Shown here: piece after piece, positions 7,261 to 15,988 of the stretch
Layout: every line of letters starts with the position of its first letter
How positions within the stretch are numbered: the stretch's first letter is position 1
NCBI GenBank assembly: GCA_964533185.1
Contig: CAZHLD010000009.1
Coordinates: 5,190-69,189, forward strand
Direction: 5' to 3'
Length of the DNA: 64,000 bases
Source: CAZHLD01 sp964533185
Lineage (GTDB): Bacteria > Acidobacteriota > Terriglobia > Acidiferrales > UBA7541
Notes under the pieces: model-generated
Told to the model about the DNA's origin: nothing
The model's input: only the letters and a program-made list of their open reading frames with translations
Databases searched by the model: none
Translations under genes and position numbers: made by a program

Positions 7261-9534
7261 TCATTCTCCGCCCACCGTGTATTTCATCCCCACACGAAAC
7301 GCCCGCCCCAGCGACGGATACCCCAGCGCCTCCTGATAGCTCTTGTCGAGCAGGTTTTCAATTCGCCCGAACAAGCGCACGCCCCGGCCCATGTCGTAGC
7401 TGCCTGCAAAGTCAACGCGCGCGTAGCCGGGGTTTTGCGTCCGACCCAGCCCGAGGAAGTCGCTATCGGTGCGCCGCCCGACGAAATAGCCCGCCAGGTT
7501 CCAGTTCATCCGGCGGAACGCCGCATTTAGGATCAGGTTGCCGGAATTCACCGGACGTCGGAACAGCCGGTTGCCGGCCAACAGCGAAGGGTCAAACGCG
7601 TTGGGTGCCTGGAGCACGCGGCTGTCCACATAGCTGTAACTGCCGGAGACGCTCAGCCAGTTCGCGGGCTTGGCCTCGAGCGCCACGTTGGTGCCGCGCG
7701 CCCGCGCCAGGTCAGTGTTGAAAAACGTGCCGAAGCCAAACGGGCAGCCCGGCGGCGGCGCCAGCGGACACGGCCCGCCCGGAAAGCAAAACGTGAAGCT
7801 GACGATGTCGCGGTAGCGATTGTCGAAATAGTTGCCCGAGAGCCGCACGCGGTCGTCGGCCAGCCGCTGTTCGATCCCGGCGTGGATGGTGCGGCTGCGC
7901 TCGGGCCGCAAATCAGCGTTCCCGGGGAAACACGGATCGGCGCCGAACGACTGATCGAGCCGCGGCTCTTTGATCCCGCGTCCCATCGCAAACTTCAGCC
8001 GCGTGGCCCCCCAGAAGCCGCTGCCAAAGCGCAGCGCGTAAGCCACGCCGAAGCGCGGCACCACGCGAGTGCCGAAGCTGGCGTTGTCCTCGACGCGGAA
8101 GCCGGCATTCACCGTCAGCCGCTGTCCTAGCTGTGTGCGCCCCTCCACGTAGCCAGCCTGGTTGTTGCGCCGCGCGTGAACCGTGCCCAGCGCGCTGAGG
8201 CGCCCGTTTTCGACTTCGTACTGGTAGCCCGCAGTGACGCCGCCCTGGCGGAAGACGTAGCTCGTCTGTGCAGAAAATCCCGCGCGGTTGAACTGGTTCC
8301 CCGCGGTGAACGGGAAATCGCAGAACTGTGCCGTCGCCACCGCGCGCGACGAGCGCGGCGCAAACGCGCAGATACCGAACGGGTCGGGCTCGATGTAGAA
8401 ATCGGCCAGTGGGTTCAGGAATTGCTGCCGGATGTAAGTTTCCGTGCTGGAGAGGCGATGCCGCCAGCTCGCGCCGGTTTGGAACTCCCAGCCCAGGTGG
8501 GCGCTGAAGTTTTCAAACCGGTTCTCCTGGTCGAGGTTGGGCGGCGTGAAGAGTGTCTGCCCGGGCGTGCCGGAGTGGCTGTTCTGGTTGCGCAGGCTCA
8601 GGCGCAGCCGGTTCGTTTCTGTGAAGCGCCAGCCGAAGTTGCCGGAGAGCGTCGTGTTGCGGAAATTGTCGTTGGGTCCTTCGCCGGAAGTTTGAAACTG
8701 ACCTGCAGCCGCCGAGTAGTCGAAGCGCCCGACCTCGCCGGAAAGCAGCGCCGTGCCACGCGCGGTGCCGAAGCTACCTCCCTCCGCCAGCAACTGGAAG
8801 CGAGGCGTGCGCGTGTTCCCGCGTCGCGTAAAAATCTGCACGACGCCGGCCATCGCGTCCGAGCCGAATAGTGCGCTCGCCGCCCCGTGTACCACCTCGA
8901 TCTTTTCCACGTTGTCGATCGTGAAGTTTGAAAAATCCATTGCGCCGCCCGGCTCGTTCACCGTCGTGCCGTCCACCAGCACCTTGGTGAAGTTGGAATT
9001 GCCGCCGTCGAGAAAGAGCGATGTCAGGCCGCCTTCGCGACCCAGACGCGCCGCGCTGATCCCCGGCGTGGCGGCCAGCGCCGCCGCCAGCCAGACGGTC
9101 TGCCGCTCTTCAATCTGCTGCCGCGTCACTACCGTGACGAGCGATGTCGCCGCGACGGCCTCCACCGGCTCGGCCTGCGCCGTCACCACGACGGTTGCGG
9201 CCAGCCGCTCCAGCTCGAGCCGCACACGCAGTTCGCGGTTCTCGCCCGCGTTCAGCGTGACAGTCTGCTCTTCGCGTGCAAACGAGGGATGCGTAATGCG
9301 GACGCGGTATTCACCCGGCTCGAGCCGCAGCTCAAACCGTCCATCCGCACCGCTGGTCGTCTGCACGGCCGCGCCGCTCGACCCGGTACGCTCAGCCGTT
9401 ACAATCGCCCCGCGAATGGCTCCGCCGGTCACATCGGTAAGAACCCCGGTCAATGTTGCAGTGGATTGCGCTTCGAGGTGCAGTGTTGCGAACAACAGGA
9501 CAAATCCAAAAGCCAGAAGCTTGCTGCGTTTCAT
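7261..9534 (-). CDS. btuB: TonB-dependent outer-membrane receptor, BtuB-like, under a cobalamin riboswitch
   Basis: The start is ATG at 9534, six bases after AGGAGG; the frame stays open to 9771 but that part is the riboswitch leader. The 757-residue protein has a signal peptide ending near LHLEAQS. A carboxypeptidase-regulatory-like Ig domain follows (about 26-100, GAIRGAIVTAE and GEYRVRITH). Next comes a plug domain (about 115-230, VTRQQIEERQ, LFLDGGNSNFTKVLVDG and ASALFGSDAMAGVVQIFTRR), then a 22-strand-type beta barrel ending LGYPSLGRAFRVGMKY. The barrel segment NLLDKSYQEALGYPSLGR is typical of vitamin B12 and siderophore receptors. The cobalamin riboswitch just upstream and the btuFCD genes next door argue for corrinoid import across the outer membrane. 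Confidence 0.88.
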   Translation of the reverse strand: MKRSKLLAFGFVLLFATLHLEAQSTATLTGVLTDVTGGAIRGAIVTAERTGSSGAAVQTTSGADGRFELRLEPGEYRVRITHPSFAREEQTVTLNAGENRELRVRLELERLAATVVVTAQAEPVEAVAATSLVTVVTRQQIEERQTVWLAAALAATPGISAARLGREGGLTSLFLDGGNSNFTKVLVDGTTVNEPGGAMDFSNFTIDNVEKIEVVHGAASALFGSDAMAGVVQIFTRRGNTRTPRFQLLAEGGSFGTARGTALLSGEVGRFDYSAAAGQFQTSGEGPNDNFRNTTLSGNFGWRFTETNRLRLSLRNQNSHSGTPGQTLFTPPNLDQENRFENFSAHLGWEFQTGASWRHRLSSTETYIRQQFLNPLADFYIEPDPFGICAFAPRSSRAVATAQFCDFPFTAGNQFNRAGFSAQTSYVFRQGGVTAGYQYEVENGRLSALGTVHARRNNQAGYVEGRTQLGQRLTVNAGFRVEDNASFGTRVVPRFGVAYALRFGSGFWGATRLKFAMGRGIKEPRLDQSFGADPCFPGNADLRPERSRTIHAGIEQRLADDRVRLSGNYFDNRYRDIVSFTFCFPGGPCPLAPPPGCPFGFGTFFNTDLARARGTNVALEAKPANWLSVSGSYSYVDSRVLQAPNAFDPSLLAGNRLFRRPVNSGNLILNAAFRRMNWNLAGYFVGRRTDSDFLGLGRTQNPGYARVDFAGSYDMGRGVRLFGRIENLLDKSYQEALGYPSLGRAFRVGMKYTVGGE

Positions 9535-9608
9535 GTGTGTCCTCCTCTCCCTCTCGCGCGGGAGGTGAAGGTTGTCCCGCCGGGCGCAGTAAAAGCGCCC
9601 TGCGGGTT

Positions 9609-9780
9609 GCGGACTCCGCCGGTCTCCTGGCTTGGCGGCACTCTGGCCGCACGGCCTTCCCGCTTCGCCGCCTCTTCCAGCGAGGCCTCGCGAAGCAGTG
9701 GCTCGTGCGCGATCAACAGACCGCCTTACAGTCGCGCGGCGGCGACGGCTTTTCACCGTCTTCCCGTGCACGGAGTCTGC
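9609..9780 (-). promoter_or_regulatory. Cobalamin riboswitch upstream of the TonB receptor
   Basis: Minus strand shows the conserved blocks in order: GGGAAGACGGTGAAAAGCC, GCGACTGTAAGGCGG, GAGCCACTG, and the B12 box GCCAAGCCAGGAGACCGGC. P1 pairs GACTCCG (complement of 9771-9777) with CGGAGTC (complement of 9612-9618). Between it and the gene no clear terminator is seen. A CTCCC/GGGAG hairpin next to the AGGAGG ribosome site suggests control of translation, which is inference. Adenosylcobalamin binding normally turns such genes off. Confidence 0.92.
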
Positions 9781-9843
9781 GGGTTAAAATCATGCAACGC
9801 GGGCGGCGAGCTTTCGCCCTGCCGCAGGCGTCGCCGGAACAAC

Positions 9844-10689
9844 TTACGCGGGCTGTGCTGGAACGCTGCCCAGCCCGGTCTCTTTTCTTCCCCGAATCGA
9901 GACCCGAGGCCGGCCATCCGGGCCAAACTCCACCTCGAGCGGCGCTTCGAACACCTGCTCGAGCAGCTCCCGCCGGTACACCTCCGCCGGCGGGCCCACC
10001 TTTAGGCACTTCCCCTTATGCAGCAGCACCACCTGGTCGGCAAACGCCGCAGCCATGTTGAGCTCGTGCGTCACCACGACCACCGTGTAGTGGTTCTCCG
10101 CTGCCAGTCGCCGCAGACGCTCGAGCAGCTCCACCTGCGCGCCGATGTCCAGGTGCAGGGTCGGCTCGTCGAGCAGCAGCAACAGCGGCTGTTGCGCCAG
10201 CGCGCGGGCCACAACCACGCGCTGTTTTTCTCCGCCGGAGATCTTGTCCATCCAGCGTTCGGCGAGCTGCGCGGCGCCCACCTGCTTGAGCGCGTTTTCC
10301 ACGATGGCGAAGTCCTCTTCACTCTCAAAGTGAAATGTCCGGCCATACGGATGCCGCCCTTGCAGGACGTACTCCCACGCGCGCAGCGGGAAAAGCATTG
10401 AGCTTTCCTGCTGCACCACGGCGATCTTCTGTGCCCGCGTACGCGGATCGAGCTGGCTGGTGTGGAAGCCGTCCAGCTCCACGCGCCCTGAAAGCGGCTT
10501 GAGCGTCCCGGCAAGCAGCCGCAGCAGCGTGGACTTCCCGCTGGCGTTCGGCCCGAGTACAGCCACCAGCTCGCGCGACCTCGCCTGGAAGCTGGTGGCC
10601 TCCAGCGTAAAGAGCGGCGCCTGACGTCCGCCCGCCGAATAGGCGTAGCTGGCCTGCTCCACGTTCAGCCGCACGGAGTCCGCGCTCAC
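9844..10689 (-). CDS. btuD: ABC transporter ATPase for vitamin B12 (BtuD-like)
   Basis: A 281-residue FecE/BtuD-class ATPase that powers import of the periplasmic corrinoid through BtuC. Walker A GPNASGKS is at 46-53, the Q-loop at VVQQESSM (91-98), the signature ISGGEKQR at 150-157, Walker B with LLDEPT around 172-177 and the switch His in VVVTHELNMA. The C-terminal 60 residues after the H-loop include VYRRELLEQVFE, usual for this subfamily. It overlaps btuC by four bases (ATGA), showing translational coupling. Substrate is inferred from the flanking riboswitches; iron-siderophore transporters have the same domain layout. Confidence 0.85.
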   Translation of the reverse strand: MSADSVRLNVEQASYAYSAGGRQAPLFTLEATSFQARSRELVAVLGPNASGKSTLLRLLAGTLKPLSGRVELDGFHTSQLDPRTRAQKIAVVQQESSMLFPLRAWEYVLQGRHPYGRTFHFESEEDFAIVENALKQVGAAQLAERWMDKISGGEKQRVVVARALAQQPLLLLLDEPTLHLDIGAQVELLERLRRLAAENHYTVVVVTHELNMAAAFADQVVLLHKGKCLKVGPPAEVYRRELLEQVFEAPLEVEFGPDGRPRVSIRGRKETGLGSVPAQPA

Positions 10690-11705
10690 CGCATCCTCCG
10701 CCGCAGCAGGTAGATGAACACCGGCGCGCCCGCCAGCGCCGTCATCGCGCCCACAGGCAACTCGGTCGGTGCGGCGATGGTCCGCGCCAGCGTGTCCGCC
10801 AGCACGACAGCGATCGCCCCGCCCAGCGCCGAGGCCGGAATCAACACGCGGTAGTCCGATCCCACCAGCCAGCGCATCGCATGTGGCACCAGCAATCCCA
10901 CGTAACCGATCGCGCCGCTCACCGAAACGGCGAGGCCAGTCAGCACCGACGCCGCCAAGTACACCACCAACTTCACGCGGCGCACGTCCACGCCCAAGTG
11001 AATCGCTTCGTTTTCCCCGCCCAGCAACAGGTTCAGGTCCGCCGCGGTGGAATAGATCGCGCTGATGCCCACCGCCAGGCCCACGCCGAACACCCAGCGC
11101 AACTCCTCCGGCAGCGGCGTGGAGAGATCCCCCATCAGCCAGAAGGCCATCCCCCGCAGGTCGCGCCCGGCCAGGGTGGTCATCAGGAACATGATCACCG
11201 CCGAGAGAAACGACGCGGTGATGATCCCGCCCAGCAACAGCGTCGAGCCATCCAACTGGCCTTCGCGCCGACCGAGGAAATAGACTGCTGTGATGGTCAG
11301 TGCCGCACCCGCAAACGCCGCTGCCGGCGTCACCAGCGGTATCTCCGGCGCGAGAATCAGCGAGAGGATCGCCCCCAGCGCCGCGCCGCTCGATACGCCC
11401 AGCACGTACGGGTCAGCCAGCGGGTTGCGCAGCAGCGCCTGAAACCCCGCGCCGGCCACCGAGAGCGCCGCACCCACAAAAATCGCCAGAATGATTCTTG
11501 GCAGCCGCAGGCCGAACACAATCACCTGGAACTGGCTGGGCAGCTCGGCGCTGCGTCCGATGGCCACGCGGCCCAGGCTCAACACCAGGTCGGTCACTGA
11601 GATGGGCACCGCGCCCAGCTTGAGCGCCAGCACCACCGCGGCCAGCAGCACAAGCACAAGCACCGCGCAGATCCACAGTACCCGGCGAAACGTTAGCCTC
11701 TTCAT
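10686..11705 (-). CDS. btuC: ABC transporter permease for vitamin B12 (BtuC/FecCD family)
   Basis: A 339-residue polytopic membrane protein with about ten hydrophobic helices. LRLPRIILAIFVGAALSVAG and the following GFQALLRNPLADPYVLGVSSG are the hallmark of the FecCD/BtuC permease family, as are GAIGYVGLLVPHAMRWLVG and ELPVGAMTALAGAPVFIYLL near the end. It forms the inner-membrane channel with BtuD. Four-base overlaps with both btuF and btuD indicate one operon controlled by the upstream riboswitch. Confidence 0.88.
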   Translation of the reverse strand: MKRLTFRRVLWICAVLVLVLLAAVVLALKLGAVPISVTDLVLSLGRVAIGRSAELPSQFQVIVFGLRLPRIILAIFVGAALSVAGAGFQALLRNPLADPYVLGVSSGAALGAILSLILAPEIPLVTPAAAFAGAALTITAVYFLGRREGQLDGSTLLLGGIITASFLSAVIMFLMTTLAGRDLRGMAFWLMGDLSTPLPEELRWVFGVGLAVGISAIYSTAADLNLLLGGENEAIHLGVDVRRVKLVVYLAASVLTGLAVSVSGAIGYVGLLVPHAMRWLVGSDYRVLIPASALGGAIAVVLADTLARTIAAPTELPVGAMTALAGAPVFIYLLRRRMR

Positions 11706-12808
11706 AGTTGTGCCCTTGCGGCGACGCCTCGAGTTTCGTCTGCCGCGGCGGACGAGTTTCGAGTTGCGCTTTTTTCCTCAAAGGCCGTGGGATGTAGCTG
11801 CCGCGCAAGCTGCTCGATCGCGTCCACGAGTCGCGGCGCAGGGCGATTGATCGCATCGCTGACGATGGCCACGCGATGCTGGCGCACAGCTTCGAGGTCG
11901 CGCCAACCCGGCCGGTCTTTCAGTTCGGCAAGCGTCCGCTCGACGCCCTCCGCATGGGCGCTGGCGAACACAAGGAACTCCGGCTGCTGCCGGACCACTT
12001 CCTCCAGGCTCAGCCGCGGCCAGTCTTGCGAAGTCTCGACCACCGACTCCGTGCCCGCCAGCCGCAGCGCGTCGGCCAGAAACGTATTGCGGCCGGCGGA
12101 AATGAGCGGCTCATGCCAGACCACAAACAGCACGCGACGCGGCGCTCGCCCCGCCAATCGCTGCTTCAATTGCGACAGCCGCTCGCGCAGTTGCGTCACG
12201 AGTTGCTCGCCCCGCTCGCCCGAGCCGGTGACTTCGCCCACGTGGCGCGTGGACTCCAGCACGCCCTCCACGGTCTGCGAGCTGGTCGCATAGACGGCCA
12301 GCCCCAGTCGCGCAAGCGCGTCCACGGTCTCCCGGCGGTTCAGCGTCAGCGCCTGCGCCAGCACCAGGTCGGGCTGGAGCGCGACAATCTGTTCGAGGTT
12401 GGGATTCACGGCGCCGCCGATCTTCGGCTTCTTGAGCGCCTCTGACGGGTAATCGCAATAGTCGGTCACGCCCACCAGGCGGTCCTCGACGCCCAGCGCA
12501 TAAAGCGTTTCGGTCAGCGCTGGCGCCAGCGAGACAATGCGCCGCGGCGGCACCTGCACGCTCACGCGACGCCCCGTCGCGTCTGTAAACTCCCGCGCAG
12601 CCGGCCCCGCTGGCAGCACGGCAGGCGTCTGCGCCCGCGCCGCAGAACTGTAGCCCGCCTCTTTAGATTTGGGGGCTTGCTGCGCCAACGTCCCGTGCGC
12701 GGTAACGAGACTTGCTGCCCACACCACCGCCGCGCAAAGAAAAATTGCAGCGGCGCCCTTCAGCGCGGCGCCTACTCGAAACTGTCGTGGATTATTTCCG
12801 CCCAACAA
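11702..12808 (-). CDS. btuF: Periplasmic vitamin B12-binding protein (BtuF-like)
   Basis: The protein of about 368 residues has a signal-like N-terminus (GAAAIFLCAAVVWAASLVTA), a linker, then a helical-backbone periplasmic binding domain: RRIVSLAPALTETLYALG, VGVTDYCDYPSEA, KIGGAVNPNLEQIVALQPDL and YATSSQTVEGVLES. It delivers corrinoid to BtuC. The start is uncertain. The frame opens at GTG 12847, but that codon lies beyond the terminator hairpin (12811-12838), so translation must begin downstream; TTG at 12808 or 12805, directly after the T-run, keeps a complete signal peptide. The C-terminal tail (KSATRNSSAAADETRG) is low complexity and contains a short heptamer repeat. Confidence 0.8.
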   Translation of the reverse strand: MLGGNNPRQFRVGAALKGAAAIFLCAAVVWAASLVTAHGTLAQQAPKSKEAGYSSAARAQTPAVLPAGPAAREFTDATGRRVSVQVPPRRIVSLAPALTETLYALGVEDRLVGVTDYCDYPSEALKKPKIGGAVNPNLEQIVALQPDLVLAQALTLNRRETVDALARLGLAVYATSSQTVEGVLESTRHVGEVTGSGERGEQLVTQLRERLSQLKQRLAGRAPRRVLFVVWHEPLISAGRNTFLADALRLAGTESVVETSQDWPRLSLEEVVRQQPEFLVFASAHAEGVERTLAELKDRPGWRDLEAVRQHRVAIVSDAINRPAPRLVDAIEQLARQLHPTAFEEKSATRNSSAAADETRGVAARAQL

Positions 12809-12838
12809 AAAAGCCCCAACCCGAAAAAGGTGGGGCTT
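12807..12838 (-). terminator. Riboswitch-controlled intrinsic terminator before btuF
   Basis: On the minus strand AAGCCCCA (complement of 12831-12838) pairs with TGGGGCTT (complement of 12811-12818), followed at once by TTTTTT. It lies between the cobalamin aptamer and the btuF coding region, as expected for an expression platform that ends transcription when cobalamin is bound. Confidence 0.8.
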
Positions 12839-12877
12839 GCGCCGCACCCTTTCTCGCGAAGAGTGTCTGCCTGCAAC

Positions 12878-13018
12878 GGCTCGGGTGGGTTTCCTGACTG
12901 ACCCCCTGCCCGTCCCCGTGTAACGGCGGCCTTCAGGCCGCCATCACCGGAAACGTTTAGGGTGGATCACAGTGGCGGGACCGCGGCCGATTCTCACGGC
13001 CTTCCCCGCACCCGCGCC
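12878..13018 (-). promoter_or_regulatory. Cobalamin riboswitch upstream of btuFCD
   Basis: Minus strand carries GGGGAAGGCCGTGAGAATC, CGGTCCCGCCACTGTGA and the B12-box-like TCAGTCAGGAAACCCACCC. P1 pairs GGCGCGGGTG (complement of 13009-13018) with CACCCGAGCC (complement of 12878-12887) with one mismatch. An internal GCGGCCT/AGGCCGC hairpin sits between the blocks. Together with the terminator below it this is a complete transcriptional riboswitch. Confidence 0.9.
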
Positions 13019-13037
13019 TGCTGATTGTCGCTCACTG

Positions 13038-13066
13038 AGTCTATGCCGCACCGCACGCGGTGTCAA
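13038..13066 (-). promoter_or_regulatory. Sigma-70-type promoter of the btuFCD operon
   Basis: Minus strand TTGACA (complement of 13061-13066), a 17-base spacer and TAGACT (complement of 13038-13043). It lies about 20 bases before the start of the riboswitch aptamer, the expected geometry. Confidence 0.75.
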
Positions 13067-13120
13067 TGCGCGGGCTATGACAAGTATTCCTGCTTGTCCT
13101 CTTGCGCTCTGCGATTCCGT

Positions 13121-13657
13121 TCAAACCTGGATCAACTCGTCGCCTTGGTTTTCTTCGCCCCAGCGGACCTCATCAATCCACCAGCGGCCACTGATGCGGA
13201 CCAGCGTGAACCGCGCCACATAGTGGCCGCCTTCTTCAGACTCGGTATGCGTTTCCACCACGGCGCGGTCGCCAGACTCCTCGCGGCGTCGGAAGGTCAG
13301 CTCGTGCGTCTCAAACATCCCCAGGTGGGACACAATCAAGTCGTGAAACATTTCAAAGGAGACTTCCTTGCGGTAGCGCACGGAGAACAGGTCGTAGGCT
13401 ACGCGAATTTCTCTGCCGGCGAGCGCATCGAGTTGCGCCTCCACTACTCCGGCCGGCGCCGAGCCGTCCTCAGCCTCCCTGGCCGGTGCCCCCACGCGCG
13501 CCAGCCGCCACGTGGTCAGCGAAAACGCAGCCAGTCCCGCCAGCAGCAGCATGGCAAACCGTTTGCGGAGGCCACTTCGGTCAGGAAGGTCGGATTGGGG
13601 GGCGAACAGGCTCATCGAGTCATCGGCCCAGGTGAAACCGGCGCGCCAATCATTCAA
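13121..13657 (-). CDS. Membrane-anchored hypothetical protein
   Basis: A 178-residue protein with one transmembrane helix (about 34-52, FAMLLLAGLAAFSLTTWRLA) and a periplasmic domain. The domain has the pattern REIRVAYDLFSVRYRKEVSFE, then HYVARFTLVRISGRWWIDEV, which resembles small NTF2-like or DUF4864-type proteins; this is a weak family guess. The start is uncertain: ATG 13657 and ATG 13615 (MSLFAPQ) are both possible and neither has a good ribosome site. It follows the enoyl-CoA hydratase gene by 28 bases and may be co-transcribed. Confidence 0.6.
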   Translation of the reverse strand: MNDWRAGFTWADDSMSLFAPQSDLPDRSGLRKRFAMLLLAGLAAFSLTTWRLARVGAPAREAEDGSAPAGVVEAQLDALAGREIRVAYDLFSVRYRKEVSFEMFHDLIVSHLGMFETHELTFRRREESGDRAVVETHTESEEGGHYVARFTLVRISGRWWIDEVRWGEENQGDELIQV

Positions 13658-13685
13658 TCACGAAATCGTCCGACGACTCAATTCT

Positions 13686-14510
13686 TCAGCGGTTTTTCCA
13701 CTGCGGTTTGCGGCGCTCGACCAGCGCGCGCAGCCCTTCTTGCGAATCTTCGAGCTGGTAGAGCTGGTTGAGGAAAATATTCATGGAGTTCTTCAGGCCG
13801 TCGCGCAGCGTCAGTCCCATCCCGCCCATCACCGCGCGCTTGGCCATGGTCAGCACCGGCCCGGATTGTGAAGAGACCTGCGCGACCAGCGCTTCCACGG
13901 TCTTTTCGAGCTGGTTTTCCGGCACCAGACGGTTCACCAGCCCCAGCTCGTGTGCCCGCTCGGCGGTGATTGGCTCGCCCGTAAGCACCATCTCGAGCGC
14001 AATCTTCGGCCCGACAATATGCGGCAAGATGGTCGAGGCCAGCGGTGGGAAGACGCCGATGGTGATCTCCGGCTGCGCAAACCGCGCCCGCGGCGTGGCC
14101 ACCACCAGGTCGCCGAATGCCGCCAGTTCGGCGCCGCCGCCGATGGCCGGCCCGTTGACCACCACCACAACCGGCTTGGCCACCTCGAGCATTGCGTTGA
14201 ACGCTGCGTGGAATGCGTCCAGCATCTGGAAGACGCGCTGGCTGGTGTACTCGCCCAGGTCGATCCCGCCGCAAAACGTCTTTCCTGCGGCGTCCAGCAC
14301 CACCAGCTTCACATCGTCTTTGTCTGCGAGCGCCTCGATCCCTGCGGCCAGCTCGCGCAGCATCGGCTCGTTCAGTAGGTTGTGTTCGGGACGGTCGAGT
14401 GTCATCCGCGCCGCCGCGCCCTCCACGCGCCAGCGCACATACTGAAACTCTTCGGGTCTGCGCCGCGACAGCCTACCCACAAATTCGTCAGCCTGCACTT
14501 GTTCCGGCAT
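13686..14510 (-). CDS. Enoyl-CoA hydratase/isomerase family protein
   Basis: A 274-residue crotonase-fold protein. ATG 14510 was chosen because AGGAG lies just upstream; the longer open frame runs into a dispersed repeat. Crotonase landmarks are MTLDRPEHNLLNEPMLREL, VVLDAAGKTFCGGIDLGEY (oxyanion-hole region), PVVVVVNGPAIGGGAELAAF and RFAQPEITIGVFPPLAS. The catalytic Glu pair of classical hydratases is only partly matched: Glu appears in GGGAEL and in FAQPEITIG. The VFQMLDAFHAAF segment is reminiscent of dienoyl-CoA hydratases of benzoyl-CoA degradation, so substrate is left open. The neighbouring thiolase suggests acyl-CoA metabolism. Confidence 0.8.
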   Translation of the reverse strand: MPEQVQADEFVGRLSRRRPEEFQYVRWRVEGAAARMTLDRPEHNLLNEPMLRELAAGIEALADKDDVKLVVLDAAGKTFCGGIDLGEYTSQRVFQMLDAFHAAFNAMLEVAKPVVVVVNGPAIGGGAELAAFGDLVVATPRARFAQPEITIGVFPPLASTILPHIVGPKIALEMVLTGEPITAERAHELGLVNRLVPENQLEKTVEALVAQVSSQSGPVLTMAKRAVMGGMGLTLRDGLKNSMNIFLNQLYQLEDSQEGLRALVERRKPQWKNR

Positions 14511-14525
14511 CGCTATTCTCCTGCC

Positions 14526-14642
14526 TGTCATTCTGGGGGCCGATCTGGTCGGCCCGATCAAAGATTCCGGCCTTGCCGGAAAGAATCCCTCAGAAGCGAC
14601 TTTTCGAATCGCCTCTCCTTGGGAGATGCGCTCAGGATGCCA
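14526..14642. repeat. Dispersed repeat, family A, copy 2 (with both ends)
   Basis: Starts TGTCATTCTGGG and ends CTCAGGATGCCA, imperfect terminal inverted repeats. The core 14557-14592 (ATCAAAGATTCCGGCC, then GCCGGAAAGAATCCCTC) matches copies at 3751 and 62303. It lies between the hydratase and thiolase genes. Confidence 0.7.
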
Positions 14643-14675
14643 CGCTTGCGGAAGGGGAGAGCGGGGAAAGGCGGG

Positions 14676-15908
14676 TCAGGTTGTCTCAATTGCTACGGCG
14701 AGGCCCATTCCGCCGGATACGCAAAGCGTCGCCAGGCCCCTCCGGCCGCGGGTGCGGCGCAGATGGTGGACCAGCGTAGTCAGGATGCGCGCGCCGGTGC
14801 AACCGATCGGGTGTCCCAGCGCGATAGCGCCGCCGTTGGGGTTGAGCCGCTCGCGGTCGAAGTGCAGCTCACGGTCGCAGGCCAGCACCTGCGCCGCAAA
14901 TGCTTCGTTCAGCTCGATCGCGTCGTAGTCCGCAAGTTTCCAGCCGGTGCGCTGCTCGAGCTTCCTCACCGCCGGCACCGGAGCAATACCCATCACGCGC
15001 GGCTCCACTGCCGCTATCGCTGAGTCCACGATTCGCGCCAAAGGCTGGAGCTTCAGCTCGCGCACTTTTTCTTCGCTCACCAGCACGAGCGCCGCCGCCG
15101 CATCGGTCAGTCCGCTCGAGTTCCCCGCGGTGACCGTGCCGGTCTTCGAGAAAACCGGCGGGAGCTTGGCCATCGCTTCGAGCGTCACGCCGGCCCGCAC
15201 GTGTTCGTCTTTTTCCAGCCGCGTTGGGTTGCCCTTCTTGTCCTTGCGCTCGATCGGGATCATCTCCGCTTGGAAGCGGCACTCCGCCGCAGCGCGCGCC
15301 GCCCGCTGATGGCTTTCCAGTGCGAATTGGTCCTGCTCCTCGCGCGGGATCTTGTACTGGCTGGCCAGAACCTCTGCCGTTTCGCCCATCACCATCTGCG
15401 ACATCGGGCAAAAGAAACCGTCGCGGTACATCCCGTCCAGAAGCGGCTGGTTGCCCATCTTGTAGCCCCAGCGCGCCTCGAGCAGGTACGGCACGCGGCT
15501 CATGGATTCGGTGCCGCCCGCCACCACGATCTGCGCCTCACCCAGCAGGATCTGCTGCCACCCCAGCACCACTGACCGCAGCCCCGAGGCACACGCCTGG
15601 TTCACCGTGAATGCCGGGACGTCGTCACCCAGTCCCGCGCGCCAAGCAATCTGCCGCGCCACGTTCGGGCCTCCGCCCGCCGGCCGCGCATTGCCGAAGA
15701 TCAGTTCGTCCACGTGCGGCCCGTCCCAGCCAGGCCCGCTTGCTCTTGAACCCGTTGCCCGTTCAGCCGGCGCCGAGCCGAACGCGCGTTCGATCGCCGC
15801 CTGCACGGCAATCACACCCAGGCTGGCCGCCGATAGGTCGGTCAGCGTGCCGCCAAACTTCCCGATCGGCGTCCGCACCGCGCTCGCAATGTAAACCGCA
15901 CGACCCAT
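14676..15908 (-). CDS. Acetyl-CoA acetyltransferase (thiolase)
   Basis: A 410-residue thiolase. It has the N-terminal ASAVRTPIGKFGGTL, the acylated Cys in NQACASGLRSV, GGTESMSRVPYLLE, and at the C-terminus NPNGGAIALGHPIGCTGARI (His) and LCVSGGMGLAVAIE (second Cys). All catalytic residues of the family are present. It performs either condensation of two acetyl-CoA or thiolytic cleavage of 3-ketoacyl-CoA. The insertion GSAPAERATGSRASGPGWDG around residues 45-65 is longer than usual. A TGCTAGCAT extended -10-like element (complement of 15923-15931) lies 14 bases before the ATG. Confidence 0.92.
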   Translation of the reverse strand: MGRAVYIASAVRTPIGKFGGTLTDLSAASLGVIAVQAAIERAFGSAPAERATGSRASGPGWDGPHVDELIFGNARPAGGGPNVARQIAWRAGLGDDVPAFTVNQACASGLRSVVLGWQQILLGEAQIVVAGGTESMSRVPYLLEARWGYKMGNQPLLDGMYRDGFFCPMSQMVMGETAEVLASQYKIPREEQDQFALESHQRAARAAAECRFQAEMIPIERKDKKGNPTRLEKDEHVRAGVTLEAMAKLPPVFSKTGTVTAGNSSGLTDAAAALVLVSEEKVRELKLQPLARIVDSAIAAVEPRVMGIAPVPAVRKLEQRTGWKLADYDAIELNEAFAAQVLACDRELHFDRERLNPNGGAIALGHPIGCTGARILTTLVHHLRRTRGRRGLATLCVSGGMGLAVAIETT

Positions 15909-15988
15909 GGCTTAGTTCCGCGATGCTAGCACAAAAGGCGGCGTGATCGGCTTGGACGGCGATTCCTGAAAATCACCAGCGCAATTGC

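Noticed and set aside
9535..9771. N-terminal extension of the TonB receptor gene
   Set aside because: This part is the cobalamin riboswitch and leader; the ATG at 9534 has a ribosome site and a signal peptide.
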